Shown here piece by piece: positions 1 to 8,892 of a stretch of DNA of 64,000 bases. The first letter of the stretch is position 1; the number at the start of each line of letters is the position of its first letter. Origin of the DNA: Formosa haliotis (GTDB taxonomy: Bacteria; Bacteroidota; Bacteroidia; Flavobacteriales; Flavobacteriaceae); assembly GCF_001685485.1 (NCBI RefSeq), contig NZ_BDEL01000001.1:2167501-2231500 (forward strand), written 5' to 3'. The notes below the pieces were generated by a model. The model saw only the letters and a program-made list of their open reading frames with translations, was not told the DNA's origin and did not search any database. Made by a program: the position numbers and the translations under genes.

Positions 1-311
1 ATTTAACCACTGCTGTAACCTTAATAAATGCTCTTAGAACCCGTGCATTCGGAAATACTTCTGGTAATATCTCTACGGCTAACTTAGATCTAAATTTCGT
101 TTTAGACGAACGCTCTAGAGAGTTATATTGGGAAGGACAAAGACGTACAGATTTAATCCGTTACAACTATTTCACTTCAGATAGTTATGTATGGCCATTT
201 AAAGGAAATCAGCCAGATGGTACAGGGACAGATGCCTTTAGAACATTATTCCCTATACCTAACAATACCATTTTAATTAATCCGAACCTGGTTCAAAACC
301 CTGGATACTAA
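1..311 (+). CDS. SusD/RagB family outer-membrane nutrient-binding lipoprotein, 3' end only
   Basis: This is the last 102 codons of a gene that begins before the window. The stretch around residues 35-55 (ERSRELYWEGQRRTDLIRY) is the typical C-terminal SusD signature. SusD-family lipoproteins sit on the outer-membrane surface over a TonB-dependent SusC transporter and bind oligosaccharides. The stop is followed 17 bases later by a SusE/F-like lipoprotein and then by an alpha-amylase, so the substrate is probably starch or another alpha-glucan. A susC gene is expected just upstream but is not visible. The family call is secure; the substrate is inferred from neighbours. Confidence 0.93.
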   Translation, partial: LTTAVTLINALRTRAFGNTSGNISTANLDLNFVLDERSRELYWEGQRRTDLIRYNYFTSDSYVWPFKGNQPDGTGTDAFRTLFPIPNNTILINPNLVQNPGY

Positions 312-328
312 CATAAAAACACTCTAAT

Positions 329-1645
329 ATGAAAAATATAGTTTCAAAAATATTTAGTATAATGTTAGTTGTTTTGGCATTATACAGCTGTAGTACAGAC
401 GACACAGTCACTGTACTAAACCCTGCGGCTACTACACAGCTTTCCGCGTCAGACAGCGATATTGTTCTTCTTAAAGAAAACGAAGGAACTCCAGCATTAA
501 CCTTAACCTGGACAGATCCAGATTATGGTTATAATGCGATTCCAGAATATACTGTGTATATCGATGTTGCTGGAAATAATTTCCAAAATGCAGTTAAACG
601 CGAAGTAGGTAACTCTTTAGAATATGCACCATTAACAGAACAACTTAATACCGTATTACAAACTCTAGAAATAGAACCTGAAACCGAAACAGCCTTAGAC
701 ATTAAAGTAGAAGGTATTGTTGGTACGTTTGAAGTTGCTGCCGTATCTAACATTTCTACCATACAAGTTACTGGATATGCAAACGTTTTAGACTTATCGT
801 CAGATTGGGGATTAGTTGGTAGTGCCACCGTAAATGGCTGGGACGGTCCAGATATGCCGTTTTATAAAACGAGCGATGCTAATATTTATGCAGCATATGT
901 AACACTTACCGATGGTGAAATTAAAATTAGAAAAGACAATAGTTGGGATGTAAACTATGGTGATACAGGTGCCGATGGTACTTTAGAACCAGGTGGAGAT
1001 AATATTCTTGTTGATGCTGGTACTTACAAAGTAACTTTTAACGAAGGCACATTAACTTACAGCATAGAGCCTTACACATGGGGATTAGTAGGTAGTGCAA
1101 CCACAAACGGTTGGGATGGCCCAGATATGCCTCTTAGCTACGATCCTACATCAGATCAATGGCGTGCCATTGTTACGCTGACTGAAGGGGAAATGAAGTT
1201 TAGACAAAATAACGATTGGGCGTTTAATTACGGGGATACAGGTGCAGACGGGTCATTAGAAGATGGTGGAGACAACATCGCTGTTTCTGCTGGCAATTAT
1301 TTGGTAACCTTAAACCTAAACGATTTAACCTATACCCTAGAGCCTATTGAAAAATTATGGGGTCTTGTTGGAGATGCCACTCCTAATGGTTGGGACGGTC
1401 CAGACACCGTAATGAATTTAGATTATGCACAAGAAGGGGTTTGGTATTTAAACGATGTAACCCTTACTAACGGAGAAATGAAATTTAGAGCCAACAACGA
1501 CTGGGGTATTAATTATGGAGATGATGGTAACGATGGTACTCTTGAAGATGGTGGTGCCAACATTCCAATTACTGCGGGTAATTACAATATTGTTTTAAAC
1601 CTTTCAGACGCTAGTAACCCAACGTATACCCTTACTAAAAACTAA
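329..1645 (+). CDS. SusE/SusF-like surface lipoprotein with three tandem binding modules
   Basis: The 438-residue protein has a lipoprotein signal with the lipid Cys at residue 21 followed by STDD, an acidic stretch like the surface-export signal of flavobacterial lipoproteins. Residues about 35-150 form a SusE-type N-terminal domain. Three tandem repeats of about 90 residues follow, each starting with WGLVG(S/D)AT and containing NGWDGPD and NYGDxGxDG. Repeats of this sort in SusE/SusF are starch-binding modules that hold glucan at the cell surface. It lies in an operon between susD and the secreted amylase. The near-identical repeat cores suggest recent internal duplication. The family is clear; starch as ligand is inferred. 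Confidence 0.9.
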   Translation: MKNIVSKIFSIMLVVLALYSCSTDDTVTVLNPAATTQLSASDSDIVLLKENEGTPALTLTWTDPDYGYNAIPEYTVYIDVAGNNFQNAVKREVGNSLEYAPLTEQLNTVLQTLEIEPETETALDIKVEGIVGTFEVAAVSNISTIQVTGYANVLDLSSDWGLVGSATVNGWDGPDMPFYKTSDANIYAAYVTLTDGEIKIRKDNSWDVNYGDTGADGTLEPGGDNILVDAGTYKVTFNEGTLTYSIEPYTWGLVGSATTNGWDGPDMPLSYDPTSDQWRAIVTLTEGEMKFRQNNDWAFNYGDTGADGSLEDGGDNIAVSAGNYLVTLNLNDLTYTLEPIEKLWGLVGDATPNGWDGPDTVMNLDYAQEGVWYLNDVTLTNGEMKFRANNDWGINYGDDGNDGTLEDGGANIPITAGNYNIVLNLSDASNPTYTLTKN

Positions 1646-1651
1646 TTAGTT

Positions 1652-1810
1652 AAAAAGGGCTGTTTAAAAAGTTTTGTTTTCGTCAACCTGAGCTTCTGCT
1701 AGCCGAGAGGAACGGCAATTCTAGCTCTCATAAAATTGCTAATCAGAGCAATAAGATTCTGAACTAAATTCAGAACGACGGATTTAAATACTTTTCGGAC
1801 AGCCCTTTTT
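1652..1810. repeat. Inverted-repeat intergenic element, copy 1 (with terminator-like ends)
   Basis: A 159-base element begins AAAAAGGGCTGT and ends with the exact inverse ACAGCCCTTTTT, giving 12-base perfect terminal inverted repeats. Inside is a smaller palindrome (TTCTGAACTAAATTCAGAA). Related elements with GGCTGTC/GACAGCC ends are at 54720-54841 and 61429-61562. The outer stem followed by T-runs could terminate transcription between the SusE-like gene and the amylase. No coding sequence is visible inside. Confidence 0.75.
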
Positions 1811-1829
1811 CTTTTTAATCTTAATTCTT

Positions 1830-4681
1830 ATGAAAAAACTTTACTTACATTTTTAATCATAATAATAACGCACTTTGGTTATGCTCAAATAACCACCAAT
1901 CCAAGCGCATTTAACGCTACAGATGCGGTTACTATAACGGTAGACATTTCGTCCGCTACCGGGTGTAATTCACTAAGTAATCCAACAAAAGTTTATATGC
2001 ATTCTGGAATTGGAGACGACTCCAATCCTTGGGGATATAGCGTGATTGGCAATTGGGGCGAAGACGATGGGATTGGAGAAATGTCTAACCAAGGTAATGG
2101 TCTATGGAGCATTACCATAACACCAAAAACATATTACAATTTAAGCGACTCGCAAGCCAATACAGCAACCAAGATGGGGTTGGTCTTTAGAAATGCTGCT
2201 GGAAATCAAGAAATGAAAGCTTCTGGTTGTGCAGATTTCTATTTAAACGTGGGAAACTTTCAAGTGACTCTAAATTCGCCTAAAGCCAACAGTACAACCA
2301 TACTTGCTTCCGGAGAAAACCTTTCGATAACAGCTTCAAATAGTAATGGAAATGCAACTTACACCTTAACGAGTAATGGTGTAACTATCGACTCCCAAAC
2401 AAATATCACAAATTATGCTTTTACGCATTCAAATATAACAAGTAATCAGAATTATAACTTAACCGTTTCTCAAGGTTCAGAAAGCATTCAAAAATCATTT
2501 TCTGTTGTTGTAAATCCCGGTACGGTAATGCAAGCGATGCCTAGCGGATTGGAAAATGGAATTAATTATTCTGGAGATCTTACAAAAGCAACACTCGTTT
2601 TAGACGCGCCTTTAAAAGATTTCGTTTACGTAGCCGGAAGCTTTAACAATTGGAATCCGACCTCTGCCCATGCCATGAAAAAAGATCCGAGTACTGAAAA
2701 ATTCTGGTTAGAACTTACCGGATTAACAGCTCAAAAAATTGAAACCTACCAATATTGGGTGGTCGACGAAACCCCTATTACAGATTCTCCTGTAATGGTA
2801 AAAGCTGCCGATCCGTTTTCAACTTTAGTACTATCACCTTTTGACGATCCGTATATTCCTGCTTCTACTTACCCTAATTTACCAGCGTATCCTGACGGAC
2901 AGGAACGTGAAGTAACGGTGTTACAAACAGGTAAAACAGCTTACAATTGGCAAGTCCCTAATTTTGAAAAACCTAAAAAGGAGGACTTAGTAATTTACGA
3001 AGTCTTAATTCGTGATTTCGATACAGACCGTAATTTTCAAGATTTAATAGATCGTATCGACTATTTTAAAGATTTAAATATAAATGCCATTGAACTTATG
3101 CCTGTCATGGAATTCGAAGGCAACGAAAGCTGGGGCTATAATACAGCCTTCCATATGGCTTTAGACAAATTTTATGGTACCGAAGACAAGTTTAAAGAGT
3201 TTATCGATGTCTGTCACCAAAATGGTATTGCCGTTATTCTAGATTTAGCTTTAAATCACGCTTATGGCAGAAATCCGATGGTACGCATGTGGATGAATGA
3301 TCCCGATGGAGACGGTTGGGGAAGTCCAAGTAGCGAAAGTCCGTATTTTAACGAAGAAGCCAAACACAGTTACAGTGTAGGTATGGATTTTAATCATCAA
3401 CAACCAAGAACACAATATTACGTAGAGCGCGTGGTAAAACATTGGATTGAAGACTTTAACATCGATGGATTCCGTTGGGATTTAACTAAAGGATTTACTC
3501 AAAACTGTACACCTTCCGATGAAAATTGCACAAATACATACCAACAAGATCGTGTCGATATTTTAAAACAATACGCCGATTATTCTTGGAATTTAGATGA
3601 CTCACACTACGTTATTTTCGAACATTTAGGTCAAGACAATGAAGAACAACAATGGGCGAATTACAGAGTTGATGAAGGCAAAGGAATTATGATGTGGGGA
3701 AAAATGACAGATTCTTACAACCAATTAACTATGGGTTATGCCTCAAATTCGAACTTCAACAGAATGGGGAATGAAGCTCATGGCTTTACCGCTAAACGTT
3801 TATTGGGTTATGCTGAAAGTCATGACGAAGAACGCCTGATGTACAAAAATTTACAATACGGAGCAGCATCGGGTTCTTATAATGTAAAAGATCTAAATAC
3901 AGCTTTAGCAAGAATGGAAGCTTTAGGTGCCGTAACCTTAACCATTCCTGGACCTAAAATGGTTTGGCATTTTGGAGATTTAGGTATGGAAAATTCTATT
4001 TTCACATGTACAGATGGTAGTGTATCTTCAGACGATTCTTGTAAACTCAGCACAAAACCTCAACCACAATGGACCGAAAGCTGGTTAGGAAACACAAACC
4101 GAAATGCGATTTACAAAACCTGGTCACGCATAAATGCATTAAAAATAAATGAAGATGTTTTTGAAGGGGATTATACGATTACATCTGGAACTTTAACTCC
4201 AAATATAAGGGTATGGAATACAACATTGCCATCGTCTGAATTGACAGAAGTAGTGATTATTTCAAACTTCGATACGACTACAAAAACTGTAGATCCAGAT
4301 TTTCCAAGCAATGGCACATGGTACGATTTAATGGACGAAACAGGGTCTACAACCATTTCCGCAACCAATGCCATAACTTTAGCACCTGGAGCATTTAAAA
4401 TTTACGGAAATAATCTTCCTAAAAGTTTAAGTGTTGAAGACGATAGTTTAAAAAAGTCGTTTGCAATTTTTCCTAATCCATCGCAAAACAGTTTTAAAGT
4501 AAACCAAGCTGTTGAAACTGTTAATATATACGATATTACAGGAAAGTTAGTAAAACGTTTTTCGGGTAGTTTTAACGCCCAGCATCAATTCAATATTTCA
4601 AATTTACCCGCTAGTTTATACCTCGTAAATATTACTAATAATCAAGGCACAACACAAACAGCAAAGCTTATTAAGCTATAA
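1830..4681 (+). pseudogene. Secreted GH13 alpha-amylase with type IX sorting domain, frameshifted after the start codon
   Basis: The main open frame runs from 1997 and encodes 894 residues without a signal peptide. An ATG at 1830 starts a signal peptide in another frame and stops after eight codons. Adding one A to the six-A run at 1833-1838 restores a signal peptide (MKKTLLTF..FGYAQ) that reads straight into the main frame. Counting from the 1997 ATG, the domains are an N-terminal beta domain (1-90), a second Ig-like part, a CBM48-like domain (about 195-280) and a GH13 barrel (about 330-760) with DLALNH (D416), GFRWDLTK (nucleophile D495), FEHL (acid E542) and ESHD (D610). The C-terminal 80 residues are a T9SS type A sorting domain (FPNPSQNSF). 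All catalytic residues are kept, so the shift may be a sequencing error, a phase-variable tract or a recent mutation. Confidence 0.85.
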
Positions 4682-4707
4682 CAACCCATTTTTTTAATAG
4701 TATAAAG

Positions 4708-4738
4708 GCCCAACATTTTTATCGTGTTGGGCGTTTTT
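4708..4738 (+). terminator. Rho-independent terminator after the amylase
   Basis: GCCCAACA pairs with TGTTGGGC across an eight-base loop, and five T residues follow. It lies 27 bases after the amylase stop and closes the sus-like operon. Confidence 0.88.
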
Positions 4739-4925
4739 CTTATGAAAAACATGAAAATAGAAGCTAAAAGAAGTTCAATGTAACGATTTGTACCAAGTTA
4801 AAATTGTGCTGATTTTTTATAATCCACAAACTACTGCCTATTTGCTATTACCTTATTAAAACACCAAGATCAAAACTTCCACACTTCTTTTTAGATAATT
4901 TTAATGTGATAACCCTAGAAACCGA

Positions 4926-4933
4926 TAAATTTG
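4926..4933 (+). promoter_or_regulatory. Bacteroidota -7 promoter element for the lipoprotein gene at 4961
   Basis: TAAATTTG matches TAnnTTTG exactly and lies 27 bases before the ATG. No clear -33 TTG was seen at the usual spacing, so the call rests on the -7 element and its position. Confidence 0.5.
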
Positions 4934-4960
4934 TAAATTGCACAAAAAACAAGACTTTTT

Positions 4961-5359
4961 ATGAAAAAAATATTTTTTTTACTTGTAGTGGCTGTATGTT
5001 TTTCTTGTAACTCTGATGACGATGGAGGAAGAAACACTTCATTCCACTCCCCTTCTTGGATTCAAGGCACATGGTATGTTGCTGGTTCAGATTTAGCGGG
5101 TGTTAGATTTACTTCAGATGACTACTGTACTATAGCATCGGGTAATGAAACCTGTTATAAAAACATTATAGAACAATCTGATCTCGACATTAATATAGAA
5201 GGTGAAGTGAGTACAGATACCGATTATGAGTTTAATATAATTTATAGAGGAGAACCAGGTGTAGAGCGCGATGAATATTTACATTACAGAAAGATTTCTG
5301 AGACGCAAATGGTATCTATTGTAGACGGTTTAGAACGCCTAACTTATAACAAGCAATAA
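4961..5359 (+). CDS. Small surface-type lipoprotein (twin A), function unknown
   Basis: The 132-residue protein has a short signal peptide with the lipid Cys at residue 16, followed by NSDDDGG, which resembles the flavobacterial surface-export signal. The mature part contains PSWIQGTWY, a segment DDYCTIASGNETC and STDTDYEF. All three recur in the next gene, so the two are tandem paralogues. I do not recognise a named domain. The short lipocalin-like length and the WxxGTW motif fit a small beta-barrel or binding protein, but no function is claimed. Confidence 0.82.
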   Translation: MKKIFFLLVVAVCFSCNSDDDGGRNTSFHSPSWIQGTWYVAGSDLAGVRFTSDDYCTIASGNETCYKNIIEQSDLDINIEGEVSTDTDYEFNIIYRGEPGVERDEYLHYRKISETQMVSIVDGLERLTYNKQ

Positions 5360-5382
5360 CTCAAATACATATTTAACAACTT

Positions 5383-5414
5383 AAAAAGCTTCAGTGTAAA
5401 ACTGAAGCTTTTTT
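5383..5414 (+). terminator. Terminator between the twin lipoprotein genes
   Basis: AAAAAGCTTCAGT and ACTGAAGCTTTTTT form a 13-base stem with a five-base loop, ending in T residues. It shows that the two paralogous lipoprotein genes are separate transcripts or that the second depends on its own start. Confidence 0.85.
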
Positions 5415-5455
5415 GTTTGGTTATAAATTGTAAATTGCTTCCAAAAACTAAACTT

Positions 5456-5854
5456 ATGAAAAGATTAATTTTAATTTTCGTTATCACTTCCTTTTTTATT
5501 TCATGTTCTTCAGATGACGATAACGACGACCAAAATAAAGCAGCATTTAATCCGCCAGCTTGGATACAAGGCACATGGGAAGCCGACTTAATAGATGAGG
5601 TTGGTGTAGGTGTAAAATTTAAAGCCGATGATTACTGTAATATCGTAACTGGAAACGACGTTTGCTTTAAAACCGTCGTAGAAGAATCTTTGGGATTAAT
5701 CACTGTAGAGGATGAACAAAGTACAGATACCGAATATAAATTCACAATTAAAAGACCTTTAGAAACCACTAGCTTTCACTATAAAAAGAAATCAGATACT
5801 TCTATTGTTCTAGTGGTTCTGAATATAGACACGGTGGTTTATGATAAAAAGTAG
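5456..5854 (+). CDS. Small surface-type lipoprotein (twin B), paralogue of the gene at 4961
   Basis: The ATG at 5456 gives a normal lipoprotein signal (MKRLILIFVITSFFISC, lipid Cys 17, then SSDDDNDD). An earlier in-frame start at 5417 would put 13 extra residues before the signal peptide and is rejected. The 132-residue product shares PAWIQGTWE, DDYCNIVTGNDVC and STDTEYKF with its neighbour, in the same order and at the same length, so this is a tandem duplication. The function is unknown. The SDDD run after the Cys suggests display on the cell surface. Confidence 0.82.
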   Translation: MKRLILIFVITSFFISCSSDDDNDDQNKAAFNPPAWIQGTWEADLIDEVGVGVKFKADDYCNIVTGNDVCFKTVVEESLGLITVEDEQSTDTEYKFTIKRPLETTSFHYKKKSDTSIVLVVLNIDTVVYDKK

Positions 5855-5950
5855 AAAAACAAATCAGCTAAACAAAGACGCTTTGAGGTATTGTTTTTAA
5901 ATCGAATAAAAAGTGTCTCCAAGAATTCCTGAAGACTCTAAGCATACAAA

Positions 5951-5995
5951 TTTTATCCCGAATCTTAAGCTAAAGGCTAAAGGTTCGGAATAAAA
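5951..5995 (-). terminator. Possible terminator for the aldo/keto reductase gene
   Basis: On the minus strand TTTTATTCCGAA pairs with TTCGGGATAAAA (one G-T pair) around a 21-base loop that itself has short pairing. It lies just after the minus-strand stop at 5999. The T-run is short, so this is a weaker terminator. Confidence 0.5.
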
Positions 5996-5998
5996 CAT

Positions 5999-6967
5999 TT
6001 AACTTCTTTCATTCTGTTTATGCCCTGTAGCCAAAACTTGCTCTGGAGACAAGGCTGTTATTTCAGCTCTTAATTCTGATGTCATGTTTATATCTAATGC
6101 CGCCAAGGCCGGTTTAAGTTGCTCTAAATTACGAGCACCTATTAAAGGCGAGGTAATCGCATCATGCGATTTCACCCAAGCAATAGCAAGACTTACAGGG
6201 TTAAAATTATGTTTTTGTGCAAAAGAGACGTAAGCATCTACCGTTCTATCTGTAATTTCATCATCGTAACGTTTTTGGTACATGCTGCTTTCAGCAAATC
6301 GCCCTTCTTTTTTACCGGTTTTATATTTTCCGGTTAATAATCCGCCTCCCAAAGGACTATAAGGTGTAACTCCCAAACCTTCGCTAATCGCCATAGGCAA
6401 TAATTCAGACTCACATTGTCGTTTCACTAAGTTGTACATGGGTTGAATGACGCTTATTGGTGCAAAATGATTGTGTTGTGTAACAGCAATCGCTTTCATA
6501 ACCTGCCAAGCCGCAAAATTACTTAAACCGATATATCTAATTTTACCTTGTTTTACAAAATTATCTAAAGTATAAAGCGTTTCTTCTAATGGCGTTTCAG
6601 GATCAAAAGCATGAGCATAATACACATCTATATAATCGGTATCTAAACGTTTTAAGCTAGCATCTAATGCGTTGATTAAATGTCGTCTTCCTAATCCGCT
6701 ATCGTTAATATTATCGCTAGTTGGAAAATATGCCTTTGTTGTAATAACAACCTCGTTTCTATGCGGTTTTATTAATTTCCCTAAAATGCGTTCAGACGCT
6801 CCATCTGCATAAATATCGGCACAATCGAAAAAATTAACACCTTTATCTCGTGCTTCATTATAGATAGCTTCAGACATTTGTGCATCGGCTTCATTCCCAA
6901 AAGTCATGGTTCCCAAACATAATGTAGATACTTTTAATCCGGAATGTCCTAATGTTTTATAATCCAT
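5999..6967 (-). CDS. Aldo/keto reductase, NADP-dependent oxidoreductase
   Basis: The 322-residue protein has the full length of the AKR family. The catalytic tetrad is visible as D48 and Y53 (FFDCADIYADG), K78 (ITTKAY) and H119 (YYAHAF). The N-terminal GLKVSTLCLGTMTFG is the typical start of AKR11/12-like bacterial enzymes, and the C-terminal half has SPLGGGLLTGKY and PLIGARNLEQL, which bind the NADP cofactor. These enzymes reduce carbonyls in the cytoplasm. The natural substrate cannot be told from sequence. It stands alone between convergent and codirectional genes with its own likely terminator. Confidence 0.92.
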   Translation of the reverse strand: MDYKTLGHSGLKVSTLCLGTMTFGNEADAQMSEAIYNEARDKGVNFFDCADIYADGASERILGKLIKPHRNEVVITTKAYFPTSDNINDSGLGRRHLINALDASLKRLDTDYIDVYYAHAFDPETPLEETLYTLDNFVKQGKIRYIGLSNFAAWQVMKAIAVTQHNHFAPISVIQPMYNLVKRQCESELLPMAISEGLGVTPYSPLGGGLLTGKYKTGKKEGRFAESSMYQKRYDDEITDRTVDAYVSFAQKHNFNPVSLAIAWVKSHDAITSPLIGARNLEQLKPALAALDINMTSELRAEITALSPEQVLATGHKQNERS

Positions 6968-7145
6968 ATTAATTTAGTTTGTTATGTCTTTATCTTATCA
7001 ATTGAAATGGTTAAAATAAGAAACTGCGCTTGTTTCGATATACAAAATCAATCCAAAATGACTTAAAATGCACCTACTTCCTCTGTAAAATCAACATTAC
7101 TATTTCAGTACGTCAGGCAAACTTCACGATCTTTAACTGCCTAGC

Positions 7146-7649
7146 CTAAGCCAATTGGTATAAAGCTGAAACTTTATTTAAATTGGTTTGAGAATTGATT
7201 CTATAAAAATAGTCAATTTGCCATTCTTGCGCACGTTTTGCTTGCTTATTATCTGGCTCTACCCAATCTGGATACACACGAAATGCACGTTTCCCTGGAT
7301 TATTTTCTGAAGAAAGGACACGGTGTTTAAGCAAAACAGATTTTGGAAATACAAATTGCCCATACTGTTCTTGGTCTCTAACATTAACCACATAAAAATC
7401 GAAGCTATCATCCATACTAAAAGGAGTGGTTACTCCTTCAATATTTCGTTTCCAAAACGTAACAAACTGTCCCTTTTTCTTTGGGGTAATTTTAGCCTCT
7501 CGACATAAGATATGCCGTCCGCTTAATTCAAACAAACAAGCCTTATAAGCTTTACTTTCTTGCTCAAGTTCGAACTTAGAGATTTTTAAATTTAAAGGGT
7601 TATAAATCACTTTTATAATTTGAGCCAGCGATGTATTTGATTCATCCAT
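7146..7649 (-). CDS. MepB family protein, last gene of the HipA-like kinase set
   Basis: The 167-residue protein carries the MepB-family features: KACLFELSGRHILCREAKI, TPKKKGQFVTFWKR, YGQFVFPKS, GKRAFRVYPDW and KQAKRAQEWQ. The family is named after a gene of the staphylococcal mepRAB locus and has no established biochemical function. It has no signal peptide or membrane segment, so it is cytoplasmic. Its start lies four bases downstream of the stop of a DUF3037 gene, which itself overlaps a HipA-like kinase gene, so the three are almost certainly cotranscribed. The family match is strong; the role is unknown. Confidence 0.85.
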   Translation of the reverse strand: MDESNTSLAQIIKVIYNPLNLKISKFELEQESKAYKACLFELSGRHILCREAKITPKKKGQFVTFWKRNIEGVTTPFSMDDSFDFYVVNVRDQEQYGQFVFPKSVLLKHRVLSSENNPGKRAFRVYPDWVEPDNKQAKRAQEWQIDYFYRINSQTNLNKVSALYQLA

Positions 7650-7653
7650 TACC

Positions 7654-8049
7654 TTATAATACTAAATCTTCGAAAAGGCGCTGTGCTGTTTTATTTAAAT
7701 CGGCACACATACCTGGATGTGGTCTAGATGTTTGTATAGAAGAACTTCTTACGGCCGTTAACCAACGAAACCGCGATGGAATATCCATTAAAGCAATCGG
7801 ACCACCATCGGCGCTACCTGTTGCAATTTTTTGAAAAGCCTTCATGTTTTTTTGCAACTGATCTAAATCGAAATCTTCGCAAAAAAGTTTGATTTTTTCT
7901 GAAGGTATCGCATACAACACAGAAATAAATTTTTCATGCTTACTAAACAGAATAATTCCTATGTTAATAAACTCTTCGCGTTCTACTTTTGGTACAACAC
8001 GAATGATAGCATATTCGTATAATTTAAGATCTTGCATGTTCAATTTCAT
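7654..8049 (-). CDS. DUF3037 domain protein, paired with a HipA-like kinase
   Basis: The 131-residue protein starts with a DUF3037-type segment (YEYAIIRVVPKVEREEF, NIGIILFS) and ends with SSSIQTSRPHPG and LFEDLVL, conserved in this family. It overlaps the 3' end of the HipA-like kinase gene by 26 bases, indicating translational coupling. DUF3037 proteins are known as neighbours of HipA-like kinases in other phyla, but I know of no demonstrated activity. An alternative start four codons later (8037) is possible and would shorten the overlap. It could be a partner or substrate of the kinase; this is inference. Confidence 0.82.
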   Translation of the reverse strand: MKLNMQDLKLYEYAIIRVVPKVEREEFINIGIILFSKHEKFISVLYAIPSEKIKLFCEDFDLDQLQKNMKAFQKIATGSADGGPIALMDIPSRFRWLTAVRSSSIQTSRPHPGMCADLNKTAQRLFEDLVL

Positions 8050-8809
8050 TTACAAAATTTTCAGAATGAGCTAAGCGGGTGTTAAGGAAATTAAAATAGA
8101 CTTCTCGAATATCGTCCGGGCTCGCCTCTGTACCTTCCCATGCTAACCAGGCATCTGGTATGGTCGCTACAATATCTTTTAATAGCGCTGTAGACAATAA
8201 GGCTTTATATTCTGTATCCACTTGTCTTACTTGAGTGGCCTGAGGCAACAAAACATGATCTTTAATAAGTTTAAACGGACTTTTAGCAGCCTCTTCCCAA
8301 TTTTTCCAAGAATGATGAAAATATAAACATGCACCGTGATCTATTAACCACAATTCGTTGTGCCAAATAAGCATATTGGTATTTCTAAACGTACGATCTA
8401 CATTAGTAATAAAAGCATCTAACCATACAATTTTAGAAGCTAAGGTTTCATCGATTTTAGTTACAGTTGGATCGAAAGTGATGGCACCCGATAAAAAATG
8501 TAAAGCAAGATTTAACCCTTGACTGCCTTGTAATAAATCCTGAATTTCCTCATCGGCTTCGGTACGCCCAAACGCTTCATTTAAATGAGCAAACACCAAT
8601 TCTGGTAATTTTAAACCTAAAGCTTTCGCTATTTGTCCGCCAATAAGCTCTGCAATTAAAGCTTTTGTACCGTGTCCCGCACCCTTAAATTTTAAAACAT
8701 ATTTAAAATCGTCGTCGGCTTCTGCCAATGCTGGCAACGATCCGCCCTCACGCAATGGCATAATATACCGAGTCACGTTTACATGTCTCAATTCAAATTT
8801 ATTTGTCAT
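8024..8809 (-). CDS. HipA-like protein kinase
   Basis: I chose the ATG at 8809 (MTNKFELRH, 261 residues); a TTG ten codons upstream would only add an unsupported extension. A glycine-rich loop REGGSLP (20-26), the probable ATP-binding K40 (YVLKFKG), E54, the catalytic loop NVDRTFRN (D138, N143) and the metal-binding IDHG (D157) are the HipA/PI3K-like kinase set in order. The protein lacks the N-terminal HipA_N subdomain of the classic persistence toxin and there is no HipB-type antitoxin gene beside it. Instead it overlaps a DUF3037 gene and is followed by a MepB gene. Kinase activity is likely from the motifs; the target is unknown. Confidence 0.84.
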   Translation of the reverse strand: MTNKFELRHVNVTRYIMPLREGGSLPALAEADDDFKYVLKFKGAGHGTKALIAELIGGQIAKALGLKLPELVFAHLNEAFGRTEADEEIQDLLQGSQGLNLALHFLSGAITFDPTVTKIDETLASKIVWLDAFITNVDRTFRNTNMLIWHNELWLIDHGACLYFHHSWKNWEEAAKSPFKLIKDHVLLPQATQVRQVDTEYKALLSTALLKDIVATIPDAWLAWEGTEASPDDIREVYFNFLNTRLAHSENFVNEIEHARS

Positions 8810-8892
8810 ACTTGAAAAACTAGATTGTAAATTTAGCAATAAGTTACACGAAAAGGCAGATAGGTTTTAAATAAAATATAACGCCTAAAATA

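Noticed and set aside
8024..8809. Classic HipBA toxin-antitoxin locus
   Set aside because: There is no HipB-type DNA-binding gene beside it and the kinase lacks the HipA N-terminal subdomain.
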